Assembly: GCA_963969495.1 (NCBI GenBank)
Contig: OZ018323.1
Location: 67,026,460-67,090,459, forward strand
Direction: 5' to 3'
DNA length: 64,000 nt
Source of the DNA: Ceratothoa steindachneri
Taxonomy: Eukaryota; Arthropoda; Malacostraca; Isopoda; Cymothoidae
Positions 60,885-64,000 of this stretch are shown one piece after another. The translations under genes were made by a program, and so were the position numbers. A model generated the notes under the pieces. That model did not search any database. It saw only the letters and a program-made list of their open reading frames with translations, and was not told the origin of the DNA. How positions within the stretch are numbered: the stretch's first letter is position 1; each line of letters begins with the position of its first letter.

Positions 60885-61485
60885 GTAAGACGTGGATCCA
60901 GTTTGGTAGATACTTTCTTTAAAATTTCCACCTTAAGGCTGCTTGGAATCTCATTTCTTCTGGGGGTAGATGGGAATAAAATCTGTTAACGATATTCTAG
61001 ACGTGCATGTGTAGTAAAGTAGCTCAACAAGCAGGTCTCTAGTCGTTCATTGCGTGTTTGGCTACTATTCTTCAGAAGCTTCGCTGCTGTTAAGGTGAGT
61101 TTTTCAGGATTTTTTTGGGGGTAGTGAATTTAAATGAACTTTCGCTCTGCTACACTTTGCTCCTCTGCTTTCGAATGGAGTTATGTCTGGAAATGATTGT
61201 CATACCTGAAAATTTGTCTTGCTTCACTATTATTAGAAAACTATTTGGGCTTGGGTTTCTTTGCACCCTAATCGCCAAAAAACTCGTGAAAGCCTGGGAT
61301 GCTTGATCAATTTGGAACACTCTTGCATACTGTTTATTGGTAGTAGGTAACGGGGCGAGCTACTCTGCTGTCTGGTACATTTGAAACTAACGCTTTTTCT
61401 AATTTTATATTGAATATTGAAATAATGAGTCTAATGTAGAAACGTGAATATAGTTATGGTTAATTGTAATCTTGATTGGTGTTAA

Positions 61486-61662
<177 letters not shown>

Positions 61663-61883
61663 TGAAATGTATGTACAATACGCAATTATCGTTGATGCAC
61701 GCCGACCTCACTATAAGAAAGCAATACAATTGATGGTTGAAAGTCTCTCCTATTCAATTTACCCCTTATCATTTTTATCTCGTACTCCACCCGTCCCATA
61801 GTATATGGCACTGGCCAGTTATAGGGCGAGTTGGGGAATGCCCCCGTGCAGGGATGACTGATTGTGGGCGTTTCCTTCGGCAG

Positions 61884-62155
61884 GATATTGATGGGAAGAA
61901 AGACATTAAGGCAGCCATGGCAGCGGAACGCAAGTTTTTCCTTTCGCACCCTTCATACCGCCACTTGGCGGACCGCATGGGTACTCCTTACCTCCAGAGA
62001 GTTCTCAACCAGCAACTCACTAACCACATTCGCGAAACTCTGCCAGGCTTGCGAGATAAACTGCAGAAGCAGTTTCTCTCCATGGAGAAGGAGGTGGAGC
62101 AATACAAACACTTCCGCCCCGACGATCCTTCCATCAAAACCAAAGCCATGCTGCA
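61884..62155 (+). CDS. Dynamin coding exon, end of G domain and start of middle/stalk domain
   Basis: This 272 bp exon begins in frame with [20 protein letters not shown] and ends with IKTKAML plus CA of a split codon. It carries the [20 protein letters not shown] and [20 protein letters not shown] segments, hallmarks of the G-domain C-terminus, bundle signalling element and first stalk helix. The acceptor is ttcggcag before 61884. The donor reads GTAAGT from 62156, so the last codon is split after two bases (probably CAG, Gln). No matching next exon was found between 62156 and 64000, so the following middle-domain exon is outside the window or more than 1.8 kb away. Confidence 0.93.
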
Positions 62156-64000
62156 GTAAGTCTTCTACGATTCACGCCATTTCGTCTTTTGTTTCCTCTC
62201 TGGATACGTCTTCTCGCCCTCCCTCTCTACTCTTCCCGTCTGCAGGTTATGGTGTATGGTCATTCCTTGACACCTTCACTGTCGTCTTAGATCGCTGAGT
62301 ACTCGCTTCTCGTGGTGCTTCTATATATGAACTAACTCGTATGCAATGCCGCCTCTCTCTTGCTTAAATTCACAGGCATAATTGGTACCTGCATGTCTCC
62401 GATGGCAGTGAACAAGTTATAGCCGCACGTTACTGATTGATTTCGAACTAGAAATTGAACTTATTTTAAAATAAGTATAAATTAACCTGACATGTCTAGG
62501 GCTGATGCCATTTTCGACAGTGCCTCGGACTGTGGAATTTGTGTCAGATTGCTTTTAAATGTCATCAAAATCTTTAAATCCCAAATAAATTTGTGCTACT
62601 CCTCCTCCTACAAGGAAAATCCACTTTGTACTGTTGAGTATTCTTGAAGATGTTCTGCACAATTGCTTTAGATACATTACGATCCTCTTTAGAACGGTTT
62701 AGGGGTTGTTTCAAGGGTGTAGGCATATACACCTAAGTTTTATCCAACTTTTGCCCCTCGATCATTTGTCTTTTTTGCTTTTCTCTCTACTAATTGTTAT
62801 TATGACTGGTTCTATGAATTGAAAAAAAAGGCAACTTTATGTAATCCAATGGTGGAAGCATGAGCATAAATAGAATGACGATTCTAAGATCAAGATTGTT
62901 ACATGATTCATCACTTTTAAATGATGGTTCGACAGGGAGAATTTAGTCTCTTGGAGATTTGTCCTTATGACCTCCTCTCTCATTAAATAATGAGGTTTCA
63001 GTCAGGTGACTTAATTCGCTCTAATTCTAACAACGTCTCAAGACGCTCCCCTAAGAATGCATGAATTAACAGGGTTTACTTTCCTTCTATTTTTAATTCT
63101 AGAAAATGGTGCTTCCATGTAAACCGAGTGCTCAACCCATGCACTCGTGCAAATCCTTGAATTTTGGCGCATTTGCAGTGTTTCTAATTACGCTCAAAGT
63201 AGCGATGGGTTTTAGTAATTCTATTAATCCCTGATCACATTTGCCATAAAATTTAATTTTTCTTTAGAATGCACTTCGTCTTTATCCCCGTATCTACTCC
63301 TTCCATTGTCGTCTTCCATTAAATTTCACGGCGGATGGGCGTTTTCTCATCTCTGGTTTGTTTCCTCTGTGTTGTCAAATCCAACCTCGATGGGGCCTTC
63401 TTCAGCATGCTCCATCCTAGGGCGCATGGGGACCACTTTTGTTAGTACTTTAGGGAGATGAGGATTTACGTGATGGCACTGTAGGTGGCCCCTTCCCCCC
63501 CACGCGTTACCTATAGGGTCGATATCAGTAATTGGAGATGGTTTTTTTCTTTACAGGCGAAAAAATAAAGAACGCGACAATATTCGATATGTTTTCCTCC
63601 TCTGCAAGTAAGAGGGAAAAATTAGTGCCGTAAGCTTAAAGGTGGCCTTGTTCATACTGTTCCGTTTCACCTCCCGTTAAAGAAGTCGGAGTTTCCCCGG
63701 TCATTGCGGGGTGGGGGCCCCCATGGTTGCCCTTTTGTTTGTGAATTTGTTCCCTCATTCTTCGGCTTAGCGTTAATGGGAGGTGAAAGTTTCATTTTTT
63801 TGTTGCCTTGTGAAGTAGTCTTGTATCTTACTAATAAAGTGAAAGTTGGCTTCAATTTGCCGCAGATTAACCTTGTTTAGAAAGGTTTAGAGGGTTAGAA
63901 TTTGCACCAAAATTCAAGGACCATTTGTGTTATGGGTTCCATTGGGCGGGGGTTCATTGGCAATTTCTTTGGCCTCTGGTTAAGGGCTTCTTCATTTCGA
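62156..64000 (+). other. Dynamin intron after the 272 bp exon, open at the window edge
   Basis: It starts with a strong donor GTAAGT. No middle-domain exon (expected MIQQ/MVQQ-type start completing the split CA codon) was found. No repeat was recognised. Confidence 0.6.

Overview
This is animal nuclear DNA, most likely from an arthropod and possibly a crustacean. The case rests on intron-split coding exons, long (TA)n microsatellites, a load of I-clade LINEs, a copia pol resembling the crustacean GalEa type, a Penelope-like element, Tc1 and hAT transposons, and a dynamin whose protein resembles arthropod shibire. The species cannot be named from the sequence. No bacterial, organellar, CRISPR, tRNA or rRNA feature was recognised.

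One host gene can be supported: a conventional dynamin (shibire orthologue) on the + strand. Five exons lie in the window. The first is 40300-40449, followed by an intron of about 19.8 kb. Next come two alternative versions of the same exon, A (60255-60458) and B (60681-60884), both exactly 204 bp and in the same phase. Then follow 61487-61617 and 61884-62155. The exon with the N-terminus and P-loop and all exons after the start of the middle/stalk domain appear to lie outside the window. The paired G-domain exons are the most interesting host feature: they encode two alternative DLPG/VGDQP segments of the GTPase domain, about 70% identical.

The rest is mobile DNA. Seven or more relatives of one I-clade LINE (here I-1 to I-7, plus I-5a), all on the + strand, occupy about 0.1-1.65, 3.5-11.7, 13.9-20.6, 25.1-28.2, 30.0-31.8, 31.8-39.3, 39.3-39.7 and 51.8-57.4 kb. 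The family has a 5' UTR, ORF1 (basic region, RRM-like region, CCHC knuckles), ORF2 (APE endonuclease, reverse transcriptase, RNase H, C-terminal Cys/His motif), and a 3' end with two consecutive hairpins and a GTCGCCAGAT terminus. Every copy is broken by frameshifts, deletions or later insertions.

Nested in or beside these are a 3.4 kb DNA transposon with ~500 bp terminal inverted repeats (20637-24083), a hAT-like repeat (24.26-24.64 kb), a 265 bp inverted-repeat MITE (27.8-28.06 kb), a deleted hAT transposon with a perfect 8 bp target duplication (28714-29696), a 425 bp insertion with a 5 bp duplication (30.15-30.58 kb) and a CR1-like LINE 3' end (32.4-33.3 kb). The dynamin intron carries a CR1-like tail, a MITE plus truncated Tc1, a Penelope-like element, a degraded copia pol, LINE copy I-7, two further Tc1 elements and several long TA tracts. 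In effect the window is one dynamin locus inflated by sense-oriented LINEs.
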